DNA of 64,000 nt, taken from assembly GCA_964606325.1 (NCBI GenBank), contig CAZSGE010000002.1:62001-126000 (forward strand). Reading direction: 5' to 3'. Origin of the DNA: Berkiella sp964606325 (GTDB lineage: Bacteria; Pseudomonadota; Gammaproteobacteria; Berkiellales; Berkiellaceae). Every line of letters starts with the position of its first letter. Position 1 is the first letter of the stretch. The notes under the pieces were generated by a model. The model was not told where the DNA came from, ran no database searches, and was given only the letters and a program-made list of their open reading frames with translations. This document shows, piece after piece, positions 7,954 through 16,187 of the stretch. Position numbers and translations under genes: made by a program.

Positions 7954-8904
7954 ATGACTGACATGATGATTTTCAGTGGGAATGCTAACCCGCGCCTTTC
8001 AGCTGATGTAGCTAAACGTCTTAAAGTACCTCTTGGTAAAGCCTCTCTTGGCCGCTTCAGTGACGGCGAAATCATGGTCGAAATTCTTGAAAATGTTCGC
8101 GGCAAAGATGTGTTCATCATACAATCCACTTCTGCGCCAACCAATGATCACCTCATGGAATTATTATTACTGACGGACGCCTTAAGACGGGCGTCTGCAT
8201 TACGCGTGACGGCAGTTATTCCTTATTTTGGCTATGCCAGACAAGACCGTCGCGTACGCTCATCAAGAGTACCTATTTCCGCCAAAGTTATTGCAGACAT
8301 GTTGGCTGCCGTTGGCATAGACAGATTATTAACCGTTGATTTGCATGCAGATCAAATCCAAGGGTTTTTCAATATGCCAGTCGATAATGTTTATGGTTCG
8401 TCTGTGTTGATCACTGACATGCTGAAAAAAGATTACGAAACTCCTGTGGTAGTATCACCCGACGTTGGTGGTGTTGTTAGAGCACGCGCTATTGCTAAAC
8501 GCCTAAATGACACTCACTTAGCGATTATCGATAAACGTCGCCCACAACCTAATGAAGCTCGTGTGATGAATATCATCGGTGATGTTAAAAATCGTATTTG
8601 TATTTTAGCTGATGATATCGTCGATACAGCCGGCACCTTGTGCATGGCCGCTGAAGCACTTAAAAATGAAGGTGCAACTAAAGTTGTGGCTTACGCCACC
8701 CACCCTGTTTTATCCGGAAACGCGATTACCAATCTTGAAAAATCCCAGATTGATGAATTGGTCGTCACCGATACCATTCCTTTACAACCCGCAGCCATGG
8801 CTTGCAGTAAGATTCGTCAATTAAGCATCGACGCGATGCTTTCTGAAGCTATTCGCCGTGTGAGTAATGAAGAATCTATCAGCTCCATGTTTTCAGTTGT
8901 TTAG
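7954..8904 (+). CDS. prs: Ribose-phosphate pyrophosphokinase
   Basis: Prs makes PRPP from ribose 5-phosphate and ATP for nucleotide, His and Trp synthesis. The 316-residue protein is of family-standard length. It shows the N-terminal FSGNANPRLSADVAKRL, GRFSDGEIMVEI, the flexible-loop region YFGYARQDRRVRSSRVPISAK, the metal site LLTVDLHADQIQGFF, and the PRPP-binding loop DDIVDTAGTL. It follows tRNA-Gln and precedes rplY, as in Pseudomonas. All catalytic motifs look intact. Confidence 0.97.
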   Translation: MTDMMIFSGNANPRLSADVAKRLKVPLGKASLGRFSDGEIMVEILENVRGKDVFIIQSTSAPTNDHLMELLLLTDALRRASALRVTAVIPYFGYARQDRRVRSSRVPISAKVIADMLAAVGIDRLLTVDLHADQIQGFFNMPVDNVYGSSVLITDMLKKDYETPVVVSPDVGGVVRARAIAKRLNDTHLAIIDKRRPQPNEARVMNIIGDVKNRICILADDIVDTAGTLCMAAEALKNEGATKVVAYATHPVLSGNAITNLEKSQIDELVVTDTIPLQPAAMACSKIRQLSIDAMLSEAIRRVSNEESISSMFSVV

Positions 8905-8969
8905 CAAACTACAAGCTAGTTCCTACTGATTCTTTGTTGAATGGCCCTGTTGTGATAAACTCCCCCGCT

Positions 8970-9020
8970 CCCAGCCCTATAATAGGCTGGGAACCTGGGC
9001 TTTATGGTCGCGATAAAGCC
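8970..9020 (+). promoter_or_regulatory. Tandem hairpins in rplY leader
   Basis: Two perfect hairpins lie between prs and rplY. CCCAGCC/GGCTGGG (8970-8976 with 8985-8991) has an 8-base loop. GGCTTTAT/ATAAAGCC (8998-9005 with 9013-9020) has a 7-base loop. No T-run follows either one, which argues against simple termination. The second ends 29 bases before the rplY ATG. L25 leader RNAs have been proposed in gammaproteobacteria, so an autoregulatory leader is a reasonable inference. Confidence 0.5.
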
Positions 9021-9049
9021 TCATATTTATTAATTTTTGGAGTGATGTC

Positions 9050-9763
9050 ATGGCAAAGTTTAACTTTGAATTAGACGTTGAGCCACGTGAGACGCTTGGG
9101 AAAGGTGCGAGCCGCCGCCTGCGTAAACGTGACAACAAGGTCCTCGGTATTGTGTTTGGTGGCGATGAACAATCCCAACCCATTATGATTGATCATCATG
9201 TGGTGACCAGAGCTTTGGAAAACGAAGCAATCTACTCACATATTCTTACCCTCAATGAAAAGGGTAAAAAACTTAAAGTGGTGCTCAAGGATATTCAAAG
9301 ACACCCTTATAAGCCTCGTGTAATGCATATGGATTTCATGCGCATTAACGAGAACAAGCCTATTCACATGCATGTGCCTTTACATTTCCCAGGCCAAGAA
9401 AAAGCACCTGGCGTTGTGTTAGGTGGCGGTATCGTCACTCACCACATGGTTGAACTTGAAATCAAATGTTTACCACGCGATTTGCCTGAATTCATTGAAA
9501 TCGATCTAAGCGATGCTGAGATGGATACAGTAATCCACTTGTCACAAGTTAAACTGCCTAAAGGCGTTGAAACCGTTGCTGTTGTTCATAGCGCAGAAGA
9601 CGATTTGCCTGTTGTCAGCATTCATAAGACAAGAGCTGTACTTGAAGAAGTTGAAGAAACTGAAGTGCCAGCTGGTGAAGTTCCTGCAACTGTAGCAAAA
9701 GATGCAGCGAAGAAAGACGCAGCGCCTGCTAAAGATGCCGGTAAAAAAGACGGCAAAAAGTAA
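9050..9763 (+). CDS. rplY: 50S ribosomal protein L25/general stress protein Ctc
   Basis: L25 binds 5S rRNA in the large subunit. The 237-residue protein is the long Ctc/TL5 type. An N-terminal L25 domain (FELDVEPRETLGKGASRRLRKRDNKVLGIVFG... to about 95) is followed by the C-terminal beta domain (VPLHFPGQEKAPGVVLGG to about 195). A Lys/Ala/Asp-rich tail ends in KKDGKK. GGAG lies 8 bases before ATG 9050. The gene sits between prs and pth, with a hairpin leader upstream and a terminator-like hairpin downstream. Confidence 0.96.
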   Translation: MAKFNFELDVEPRETLGKGASRRLRKRDNKVLGIVFGGDEQSQPIMIDHHVVTRALENEAIYSHILTLNEKGKKLKVVLKDIQRHPYKPRVMHMDFMRINENKPIHMHVPLHFPGQEKAPGVVLGGGIVTHHMVELEIKCLPRDLPEFIEIDLSDAEMDTVIHLSQVKLPKGVETVAVVHSAEDDLPVVSIHKTRAVLEEVEETEVPAGEVPATVAKDAAKKDAAPAKDAGKKDGKK

Positions 9764-9787
9764 TCCGAAGCCTTAATAGCGGTTGTT

Positions 9788-9819
9788 ACTCCCTTTTATA
9801 TATTGATATAGAAGGGAGT
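9788..9819 (+). terminator. Hairpin after rplY
   Basis: ACTCCCTT (9788-9795) pairs perfectly with AAGGGAGT (9812-9819), followed by TTTCCCGTTT. It lies between rplY and pth and probably ends or attenuates the prs-rplY transcript. Confidence 0.6.
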
Positions 9820-9839
9820 TTCCCGTTTGATGGATAAAC

Positions 9840-10412
9840 ATGTCTATACAATTGATCGTAGGGCTTGGTAATCCCGGGCCGGAATACGCAAAAACACGCC
9901 ACAATGCAGGCTACTGGTTTATAGAAAAACTGGCAGAGCAAACACGTGCCACTTTGCAACATGAATCCAAATTTAAAAGCTTAACCGCACAGATTACCCT
10001 CAATGGCCACACCTGTCGTTTGCTGCAACCGACGACTTATATGAACTTAAGTGGCGAAGCAACTTTGGCTGCAGCAAAATTTTATAAAATAAAACCTGAA
10101 GAAATTTTAGTGGTACATGATGAACTCGATTTGCCCGTGGGTAGCGCGCGCTTAAAGTTAGATGGTGGCCACGGTGGGCATAATGGCCTACGAGATATTA
10201 TGTCGCGGTTATCATCCAACCAATTTTACCGATTAAGACTTGGGATAGGACATCCTGGCAACAAAGACGATGTCCATGATTATGTGCTGCATAAGCCCTC
10301 CCTCAGTGATATGCAGCTTATTATTGAAGCTATTGATAAATCATTATTGGCTTTGCCTGATATTGTGGCTGGTAACTTTAATAAAGCCATGAATTTTTTA
10401 CATACAAAATAA
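9840..10412 (+). CDS. pth: Peptidyl-tRNA hydrolase
   Basis: Pth cleaves peptidyl-tRNAs that fall off ribosomes, recycling tRNA. The 190-residue length is standard. Active-site residues are visible: Asn11 in GLGNPGPEYAKTRHN, His21 in the same block, and Asp94 in VVHDELDLP. TTYMNLSG and GGHGGHNGLRDI are the other family signatures. It precedes ychF by 13 bases, the conserved pth-ychF pair. Confidence 0.97.
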   Translation: MSIQLIVGLGNPGPEYAKTRHNAGYWFIEKLAEQTRATLQHESKFKSLTAQITLNGHTCRLLQPTTYMNLSGEATLAAAKFYKIKPEEILVVHDELDLPVGSARLKLDGGHGGHNGLRDIMSRLSSNQFYRLRLGIGHPGNKDDVHDYVLHKPSLSDMQLIIEAIDKSLLALPDIVAGNFNKAMNFLHTK

Positions 10413-10425
10413 ATAGGAACTCAAG

Positions 10426-11517
10426 ATGGGATTTAAATGCGGCATTGTTGGCCTACCCAATGTGGGAAAATCTACCCTTTTTAATGCCTTAACTAAAGCT
10501 GGCATTGCTGCTGCAAATTATCCTTTTTGCACCATTGAGCCTAACGTAGGCATCGTTTCTGTGCCTGATAAGCGCTTAGATCAATTAGCCGAAATTGTTA
10601 AACCACAAAAAACTATTCCCACCATTATGGAGTTTGTGGACATTGCCGGGCTAGTCAAAGGTGCCTCTAAAGGCGAAGGTTTAGGCAACCAGTTTTTAGC
10701 CAACATTCGTGAGACCGCAGCCATTGCCCATGTGGTACGTTGTTTTGAAAACGACGATGTGGTTCATGTTGCAGGTAAAGTTAATCCTAAAGAAGACATC
10801 GACACCATTAACACTGAATTATTGCTCGCTGATATCGACACCATCGACAAATCCTTATTGAGAGCCCAAAAATTAGCTAAATCTGGTGATAAAGGTTTAA
10901 AACATCAACAAGATTTATTAACCAACCTACAAGCGCATATGAATTCAGGAAACCCAGCACGGACTTTTACCTGCTCTGACGAAGATATGCCTTATATTAA
11001 ATCGATAAACCTACTCACCATGAAACCAACCATGTTTATCGCCAATGTGGATGAAAAAGGATTCAACAATAATCCGCTTTTAGATCAAGTGATAGCCATT
11101 GCAAAACATGAAGGTGGTGTAGTTGTTCCGGTATGTGCTGCGATGGAAGCAGAAATTGTCGATTTAACCGATGAAGAGAAAGTCGAATTCTTGGCAGAAA
11201 TGGGCTTAGATGAACCAGGCCTTAATCGCGTCATCCGCAGCGGACATAGCCTATTAAACTTACAAACCTATTTCACCGCGGGAGTCAAAGAAGTACGCGC
11301 CTGGACGATTCCAGTGAACGCTACAGCGCCTCAAGCAGCAGGCGTTATTCACTCTGATTTTGAAAAAGGTTTTATTCGTGCGGAAGTTATCTCGTTTGAA
11401 GACTTTATTGAATACAAAGGCGAAGCTGGCGCAAAAGAAGCTGGCAAATGGCGTTTGGAAGGCAAAGAATACATTGTGAAAGATGGCGATGTGATTCACT
11501 TTAGATTTAATGTCTAA
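10426..11517 (+). CDS. ychF: Redox-regulated ATPase/GTPase YchF (Obg family)
   Basis: YchF is an Obg-type P-loop protein of 363 residues that prefers ATP and interacts with ribosomes. The P-loop GLPNVGKSTLFNALTKAG, switch region NYPFCTIEPNVG, DIAGLVKGASKGEGLGNQFL and NVDEKG (the NKxD replacement typical of YchF) are all seen. The C-terminal TGS domain (QTYFTAGVKEVRAWTI... VKDGDVIHFRFNV) is complete. It closes the lolB-ychF block, and a GC-rich hairpin follows its stop. Confidence 0.97.
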   Translation: MGFKCGIVGLPNVGKSTLFNALTKAGIAAANYPFCTIEPNVGIVSVPDKRLDQLAEIVKPQKTIPTIMEFVDIAGLVKGASKGEGLGNQFLANIRETAAIAHVVRCFENDDVVHVAGKVNPKEDIDTINTELLLADIDTIDKSLLRAQKLAKSGDKGLKHQQDLLTNLQAHMNSGNPARTFTCSDEDMPYIKSINLLTMKPTMFIANVDEKGFNNNPLLDQVIAIAKHEGGVVVPVCAAMEAEIVDLTDEEKVEFLAEMGLDEPGLNRVIRSGHSLLNLQTYFTAGVKEVRAWTIPVNATAPQAAGVIHSDFEKGFIRAEVISFEDFIEYKGEAGAKEAGKWRLEGKEYIVKDGDVIHFRFNV

Positions 11518-11564
11518 ATAAATTTGTTGGACGAATTTCTAAGTTATCTATAACTTGACAATAC

Positions 11565-11590
11565 GGGGGCTAATCGCCAAAATGGCCCCC
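11565..11590 (+). terminator. GC-rich hairpin after ychF
   Basis: GGGGGC (11565-11570) pairs with GCCCCC (11585-11590), followed by TTCAG. An AAGTTAT/ATAACTT palindrome lies just before it (11541-11556). It probably ends the pth-ychF transcript. Confidence 0.6.
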
Positions 11591-11601
11591 TTCAGTGTGA
11601 A

Positions 11602-11634
11602 ACCATTTTGCAGATTCCAGCAAAGCAAAATGGT
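11602..11634. repeat. Perfect 10-bp inverted repeat
   Basis: ACCATTTTGC (11602-11611) and GCAAAATGGT (11625-11634) form perfect arms around a 13-base spacer. Its role is unknown. It lies between the ychF terminator and the structured element before tRNA-Met. Confidence 0.5.
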
Positions 11635-11651
11635 GTAAATATTCGAACTAG

Positions 11652-11750
11652 TTTGATTTTAGGCTAGGCGTCGAGCTACTGAGAAATAGGAGTGTACCTT
11701 TTGTACATGACTGTTTTGAGAGAGCGAAGACAACAAAGCATAAAATCAAA
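11652..11750. other. Structured 99-base intergenic element before tRNA-Met
   Basis: The outer arms TTTGATTTTA (11652-11661) and TAAAATCAAA (11741-11750) are perfectly complementary. Inside is a hairpin TGTAC/GTACA (11693-11697 with 11703-11707) around loop CTTTT, plus purine-rich GAGAGAGCGAAGACAACAAAGC. No reading frame fits. It ends 15 bases before tRNA-Met. It could be a processed leader, a small RNA or one copy of a dispersed repeat; no second copy was noticed in this window. Confidence 0.45.
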
Positions 11751-11765
11751 ATAGGAAGAATTTAT

Positions 11766-11842
11766 GGCTACGTAGCTCAGCTGGTTAGAGCGCGGCACTC
11801 ATAATGCTGAGGTCGGTGGTTCGAGTCCACCCGTAGCCACCA
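11766..11842 (+). tRNA. tRNA-Met (CAT), elongator type
   Basis: The 77-base gene has acceptor arms GGCTACG/CGTAGCC, discriminator A and encoded CCA. The D-arm reads GCTCAGCTGGTTAGAGC. The anticodon loop CTCATAA gives CAT. The sequence closely follows the gammaproteobacterial elongator tRNA-Met (GGCTACGTAGCTCAG start) rather than the initiator. Confidence 0.96.
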
Positions 11843-12203
11843 ACCTAATCAAACACTTACGCAAACTCTTCATCAACCAACTCATTTTCCGATAGCCGCC
11901 TATATCAATCTTAAATGCTCTTACAATTATGATTGTTATTCTGCTCTATAGCTTCGAAACAATAATTTTGGAAAATGCACATAGTCTGGGGTTTGAATCC
12001 TGGAGGGAAAATACTTTAATATCAAAGCCTGCCAAATTTGAGGTTTATCAAATAACTCCTTTAAAGCTCTTCTGGTTCTGAGAATATATTACGAACATTT
12101 ACACCTTTTGTACCTTTCATATTCCATTTTGTTCCTTTTATCGACTTTTTAAATCGTTAACGCCACCATTTTGTTAAGCTATAAAACAAAATAGGGGACC
12201 TCC
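11843..12203. other. 361-base gap without a gene
   Basis: No supported reading frame or RNA was found here. It is AT-rich and marks the start of the accessory region. The only structure seen is ATTTTGTT (12168-12175) facing AACAAAAT (12185-12192), an 8-bp inverted repeat just before the ribosome site of the Fic gene, which could be a regulator site. Confidence 0.6.
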
Positions 12204-13514
12204 ATGAAAATTGATGCAGATTTTTATCAAAAAAACGGTTTAGAGCCGCTGTTAAATCAGGTCATCACAGCAACAAATGTGCAGCAATTTGTTAATAGCT
12301 TGTTCCAGTCTTTTCCAAAAAATGAATTTTGGCGATTTTTTGTTGATGGCGTAAAACAAAAAAAAGATAGCTGGGTAGGGTTTGAGCAAAGAGAGCCTGG
12401 ATATTTACAAGCTATGTTCAATGTCATGTTTACCATGTTGAATGATATCAACGAACCACTCAATGTGAAAATGTTGCTCTCATATCATAAACTTGCTACA
12501 GAAAACGTTCACATTAAAAAATTAGATGAAAAGCTTCGAGGTACATGGCGAATAGCGGATGTCAATTTTGCTTTGGTAGACACAAACGTAACGCTTGAAG
12601 GTGTGTTGACTTTGCTAAGCAGATTAGACGAAGGTGATACGCATTTTATGCTAGCAAGAGACGGTGTTGCTTGTTTAGATGAAATTGAATTATCCAATTA
12701 CGATATTATCAACTCTCATACCTTTAAATACATGTTTGATCAAAAAATGGAATTTATTGTTAGACGCTACCAAAAAGATCCCAACGATCCTCAAACTAAA
12801 AAAATAGTCATGAATCAACTCGCCGATTTTATTGTGAAAAATAATTACTTTTTTAGAACTCAACATGAAAAAATATATGTGATGGATGATGATGGCCAAT
12901 CTGTTAAAATAATCCCGCCTGAAACACCCTTGACAGAAGTTGTTCCTATTAAAGCAACACAAATTTTAGCGCGTTATCACAAACTTAAAGATCTCCATCA
13001 AAAAACTGAACAAAAATTACTATTAATTGCCCAAACTATTCAAGATCTTGAACAATTGCACCCTTTTAAAGATGCGAACTGCAGAGTTTTTGTTATGGTA
13101 ATATTAAATAAATTGTTAATTGAAAATGGCTTTCCTCCTTGCATGTTATTTGACCCAAATTGTTTTGATGCATTTTCACCTTCTCAACTTGTTGATGAAA
13201 TTAAAAAAGGCATGCTAACATTTCAACAAATTATTCAAAAAAATAATATAAAAACAATTGATGAAAGTAAAATTGATCCAGCCTTGTTGGATTATTTTAC
13301 AGAACTTCACAGCAAGTTAGAGCAAAGATTACCTACTTTGTTCTTATTAGAAAATCATAAATCAATGACGGCGACATTTGAGCAAAAATTAGCCTCATCG
13401 CCTAAAAACTCCCTTTTCCCCTCTTTAACAATAACGACTCTCGGGGGGCATTCACTTAAAAATGCAGAAAATACTCCAGTTAATTTACGGGTTTCTGGGT
13501 TTAATTTGATTTAA
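12204..13514 (+). CDS. Fic-domain protein, candidate secreted effector
   Basis: Fic enzymes transfer AMP or related groups to target proteins. The 436-residue protein carries a Fic motif HPFKDANCR at 286-294, followed by VFVMVILNKLLIENGFPP, the usual post-motif helix. His286, Phe288, Asp290, Asn292 and Arg294 are kept. The two anion-hole glycines of HPFxxGNGR are Ala291 and Cys293, so activity is uncertain. No signal peptide, HTH or adjacent antitoxin is present, so the small Fic-toxin architecture does not apply. The ~240-residue N-terminal part was not recognised. GGGGACC lies before ATG 12204. Fic proteins are known type IV effectors in related intracellular bacteria; that role is inferred. 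Confidence 0.75.
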   Translation: MKIDADFYQKNGLEPLLNQVITATNVQQFVNSLFQSFPKNEFWRFFVDGVKQKKDSWVGFEQREPGYLQAMFNVMFTMLNDINEPLNVKMLLSYHKLATENVHIKKLDEKLRGTWRIADVNFALVDTNVTLEGVLTLLSRLDEGDTHFMLARDGVACLDEIELSNYDIINSHTFKYMFDQKMEFIVRRYQKDPNDPQTKKIVMNQLADFIVKNNYFFRTQHEKIYVMDDDGQSVKIIPPETPLTEVVPIKATQILARYHKLKDLHQKTEQKLLLIAQTIQDLEQLHPFKDANCRVFVMVILNKLLIENGFPPCMLFDPNCFDAFSPSQLVDEIKKGMLTFQQIIQKNNIKTIDESKIDPALLDYFTELHSKLEQRLPTLFLLENHKSMTATFEQKLASSPKNSLFPSLTITTLGGHSLKNAENTPVNLRVSGFNLI

Positions 13515-13698
13515 CGTGAATTTACATTCTGAGGACATTTCTAAATTACCCCATCAAAAGGACATTGTTATATCGAAAAAAATCTAACCTTGAAAATCAA
13601 ACAAAATATACTGAATTTACAGTACTTTATGCGCTTTATCGTTAAATAGGATAAGTGAAACTACCCGCAAAAGTAGTATTTAATCTATCGAAATAACA

Positions 13699-13726
13699 TT
13701 ACTTGGCCCCATTAAGGTGTTATAAT
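13699..13726 (+). promoter_or_regulatory. Candidate promoter with perfect -10
   Basis: TATAAT at 13721-13726 is a perfect -10 box, 16 bases after a weak TTACTT (13699-13704). It lies about 40 bases before the start of the small secreted protein gene. Confidence 0.5.
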
Positions 13727-13767
13727 AGGTCATCAATTTGCTGATATACACACTAGGATTTCTAACA

Positions 13768-14190
13768 ATGAAACAAATCCTTGCTTTTGCATTACTATTA
13801 TTTAGTACTACTAATTTTGCAAATCCCGTCATCGAAAATACACAAGGCTGTTCTATGAAAGATCTTCCTGTGGTTTGCGAAAATGGCGATAAAATAAAAT
13901 TAGATGTTATTCGCAGTCATGATGAAAGAGGCGATATTTATCTAAACATTAATACTAAAGATCAAATAGGCAACTCTCTTGAATTATCTATCGATGGTAA
14001 AACACCTCAAGTGTTAAAAATAGAACATGGTTCAAAAGGCGCCTATATTCCAAGAAATGTAATTCTTAAATTAAGATCAGCATCGTCAGTTCACTTCAAA
14101 ATAAATATGCACAAAAGCAATCCAATTGCCGGTCAACTTAATGATGTTCATTTTGAATGGCTAAAGCTATTTGGAAAAGTTTGTAGTTAA
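13768..14190 (+). CDS. Small secreted protein, unknown function
   Basis: The 140-residue product begins with a clear signal peptide (QILAFALLLFSTTNFA, cleavage expected before NPVIEN). The mature part is predicted to be beta-rich and has Cys residues in QGCSM, VVCENG and the C-terminal VCS. ATG 13768 was chosen because AGGATT lies about 8 bases upstream and it begins the signal peptide. It was not recognised. A perfect -10 box stands upstream, so it is probably monocistronic. It converges with the adenosine-deaminase-like gene. Confidence 0.65.
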   Translation: MKQILAFALLLFSTTNFANPVIENTQGCSMKDLPVVCENGDKIKLDVIRSHDERGDIYLNINTKDQIGNSLELSIDGKTPQVLKIEHGSKGAYIPRNVILKLRSASSVHFKINMHKSNPIAGQLNDVHFEWLKLFGKVCS

Positions 14191-14269
14191 TAGGATTGGG
14201 ACAGCTATTGCTGCCCCAACGTATTTTATTTTTCAAATTCAATAAACCTTACGCCACCGAGCAAAAATA

Positions 14270-15949
14270 TCAAACAAATTTTTTATCTTTACGAACATCA
14301 TTATCACATGGCTGAGATCTTTGCATAACAACTAACGAACGTTCTTGAAGATGCATGTGATAAGCATCCATAGATGCTGCAAAAGCATCGTGCTTTGCAA
14401 CTAGGATTTCAGCAAGCTTAACTTCCGCTACAAATGGCAACTCACTACATAATGCCTTAACGACATTCAATAACGCTTGCGCATTGGCTTGCGTAGGGCT
14501 CAGTTGATAGCTTGCTATATGAGAATTGATATTATCGTTTTGGTAACTCGATAGTTTCGCTCTTACTTCATGAAAAGCTTCATATAGATCAGCATATTTT
14601 AGCAAACGAATTTTCAACAACTTATGACAGCCCATTGAAACAACTGAATCTCTATAAATTTTAAGCATTTGAGCATCATCTAATTGATAGAGCCGCTTCA
14701 CTTTTTCCCACTCCTGACCAACAGAGCAGCCTAGTGCTGATGGTCTGAAATCTTCAGTGGGAAAATCAGCATTTTGAACACGGTTATTCCAAAATTTGGG
14801 ATCATCTGAATTAATAGAAATGCGTATCCCCGCTCTGATAAATTCCATAATAGGGTGATGCGCTAAAGCGTTAATATTTTCGATAAGCAGTAAATTACTC
14901 GTCAACGAGAGTTCAACGCATAAAGGCTGAAAAAGATATTCTAGACATTCTCTCGATGTTTTATCTTGAAATTGTTGTTCAAGTTGGCTTTTTAAGTTAG
15001 CTTCATCGACATCATTTTCAAGAATGCCATTTCTAGATAATTGTTCTAATAGCGCACGCGTATTTTGCGCTAATCCTTGCTGCCTTAAAAAGTAGGTTGC
15101 AGGATTACTCAAATTAAATAATCTCTGCATCGCTTCCACATCTTTGGGCGCCGTTATTGCATGCCCTACACGACATAGTGGACCCATTTCTGTTAATGCA
15201 TCATGAAGAAATTTAGGCGGCGCAAGTTCGCAGACATGGGGTGCTATTTTCAAACCGAGTTCTGTCCTGGCACGCGCAAAACACGTTGAAAATTTAGCGG
15301 CAGGATTATTAACTTCATCTCCCGCCAATCCTATTGTCGTGACATGAGGATTAGGATGACGCTGTATATGATCTAAAAGCTCTTGCGCTTGCTCAATAGG
15401 ATTGTGTCGTAATATCACCATAATAATTTCAGCAGAAATACCCTCAACCAAACCTTGTTCAATAGCTGTTGACACAGCATCAACATATTGCTCATAGGTT
15501 AGGTTAGCAGGTTTTGCCCTTGCTTTTAATTTGCGACGAACACTGTCTGCTGCTTTTTCTACTTCAGAATAGTCTGCTGGTGTCTTAGCGAAATCAATAA
15601 ATATATCTCGCTCTGCTTTGGTATGATCATATGAGCAAGTCAGCGCTACATGTGTTAAGCCCTCATTTTTGCATCTGCGCAAGTAATCTAACACCATTTC
15701 GGTTACATCTTCTGGCGTATTAATGAACAAAGATATCAAATCATAAGCGGTCAGAAATTCTAAAAAATTTTTGGCACTAAACTGATAAAGAATAGGTTTG
15801 AGTTCTTCAAAAATGTCGAGCAACTCATTTCTTTTGGCCATTTTTTCTAATAATTCTAAGCTAGTGGTTGCCTCTATATGTACATGCTGCTCTGTTTTTG
15901 GAAATTTACCAAAAGAAATGGGTAATGGTTTTTGACTAAATCCTAACAT
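14270..15949 (-). CDS. Adenosine deaminase-like amidohydrolase
   Basis: The 559-residue protein is much longer than the ~330-350 of bacterial Add. Zinc and catalytic residues are in place: His22 and His24 (EQHVHIE), His238 and Glu241 (IAPHVCE, the HAGE equivalent), His263 (RVGHAI), and Asp382-Asp383 (ISINSDDP). VELSLTSN matches the conserved LE(V)CPTSN strand. Extra length comes from a ~55-residue insertion after the third His and a ~120-residue helical C-terminal extension. The likely reaction is purine deamination, but the substrate is not certain. No signal peptide. It is divergent from the DegP-like gene. Confidence 0.8.
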   Translation of the reverse strand: MLGFSQKPLPISFGKFPKTEQHVHIEATTSLELLEKMAKRNELLDIFEELKPILYQFSAKNFLEFLTAYDLISLFINTPEDVTEMVLDYLRRCKNEGLTHVALTCSYDHTKAERDIFIDFAKTPADYSEVEKAADSVRRKLKARAKPANLTYEQYVDAVSTAIEQGLVEGISAEIIMVILRHNPIEQAQELLDHIQRHPNPHVTTIGLAGDEVNNPAAKFSTCFARARTELGLKIAPHVCELAPPKFLHDALTEMGPLCRVGHAITAPKDVEAMQRLFNLSNPATYFLRQQGLAQNTRALLEQLSRNGILENDVDEANLKSQLEQQFQDKTSRECLEYLFQPLCVELSLTSNLLLIENINALAHHPIMEFIRAGIRISINSDDPKFWNNRVQNADFPTEDFRPSALGCSVGQEWEKVKRLYQLDDAQMLKIYRDSVVSMGCHKLLKIRLLKYADLYEAFHEVRAKLSSYQNDNINSHIASYQLSPTQANAQALLNVVKALCSELPFVAEVKLAEILVAKHDAFAASMDAYHMHLQERSLVVMQRSQPCDNDVRKDKKFV

Positions 15950-16187
15950 TATACTTCCTTATTTTGTTTAGCGAACAGCTTAAATCGCCACTATTTTATC
16001 ATAAGTGGTAAATGTAAAAAATATATTTTACTCGTTTGTATTTCTTTACACACATCATACATTTACTGTGTTTATTCCAAGAACACACTTTGATTTTATT
16101 GACTATGATTAAAATGAGTGAATCGTGATTGGTCAATTTTATTAGGCATTTTTGCACTAATAAAAACCAAGCTTAAGGAGACTCGTT

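Noticed and set aside
11985..12005. tRNA-like T-arm (GGGGTTTGAATCC)
   Set aside because: Only the loop fits. The stem has mismatches, and no acceptor, D-arm or anticodon arm is present nearby.
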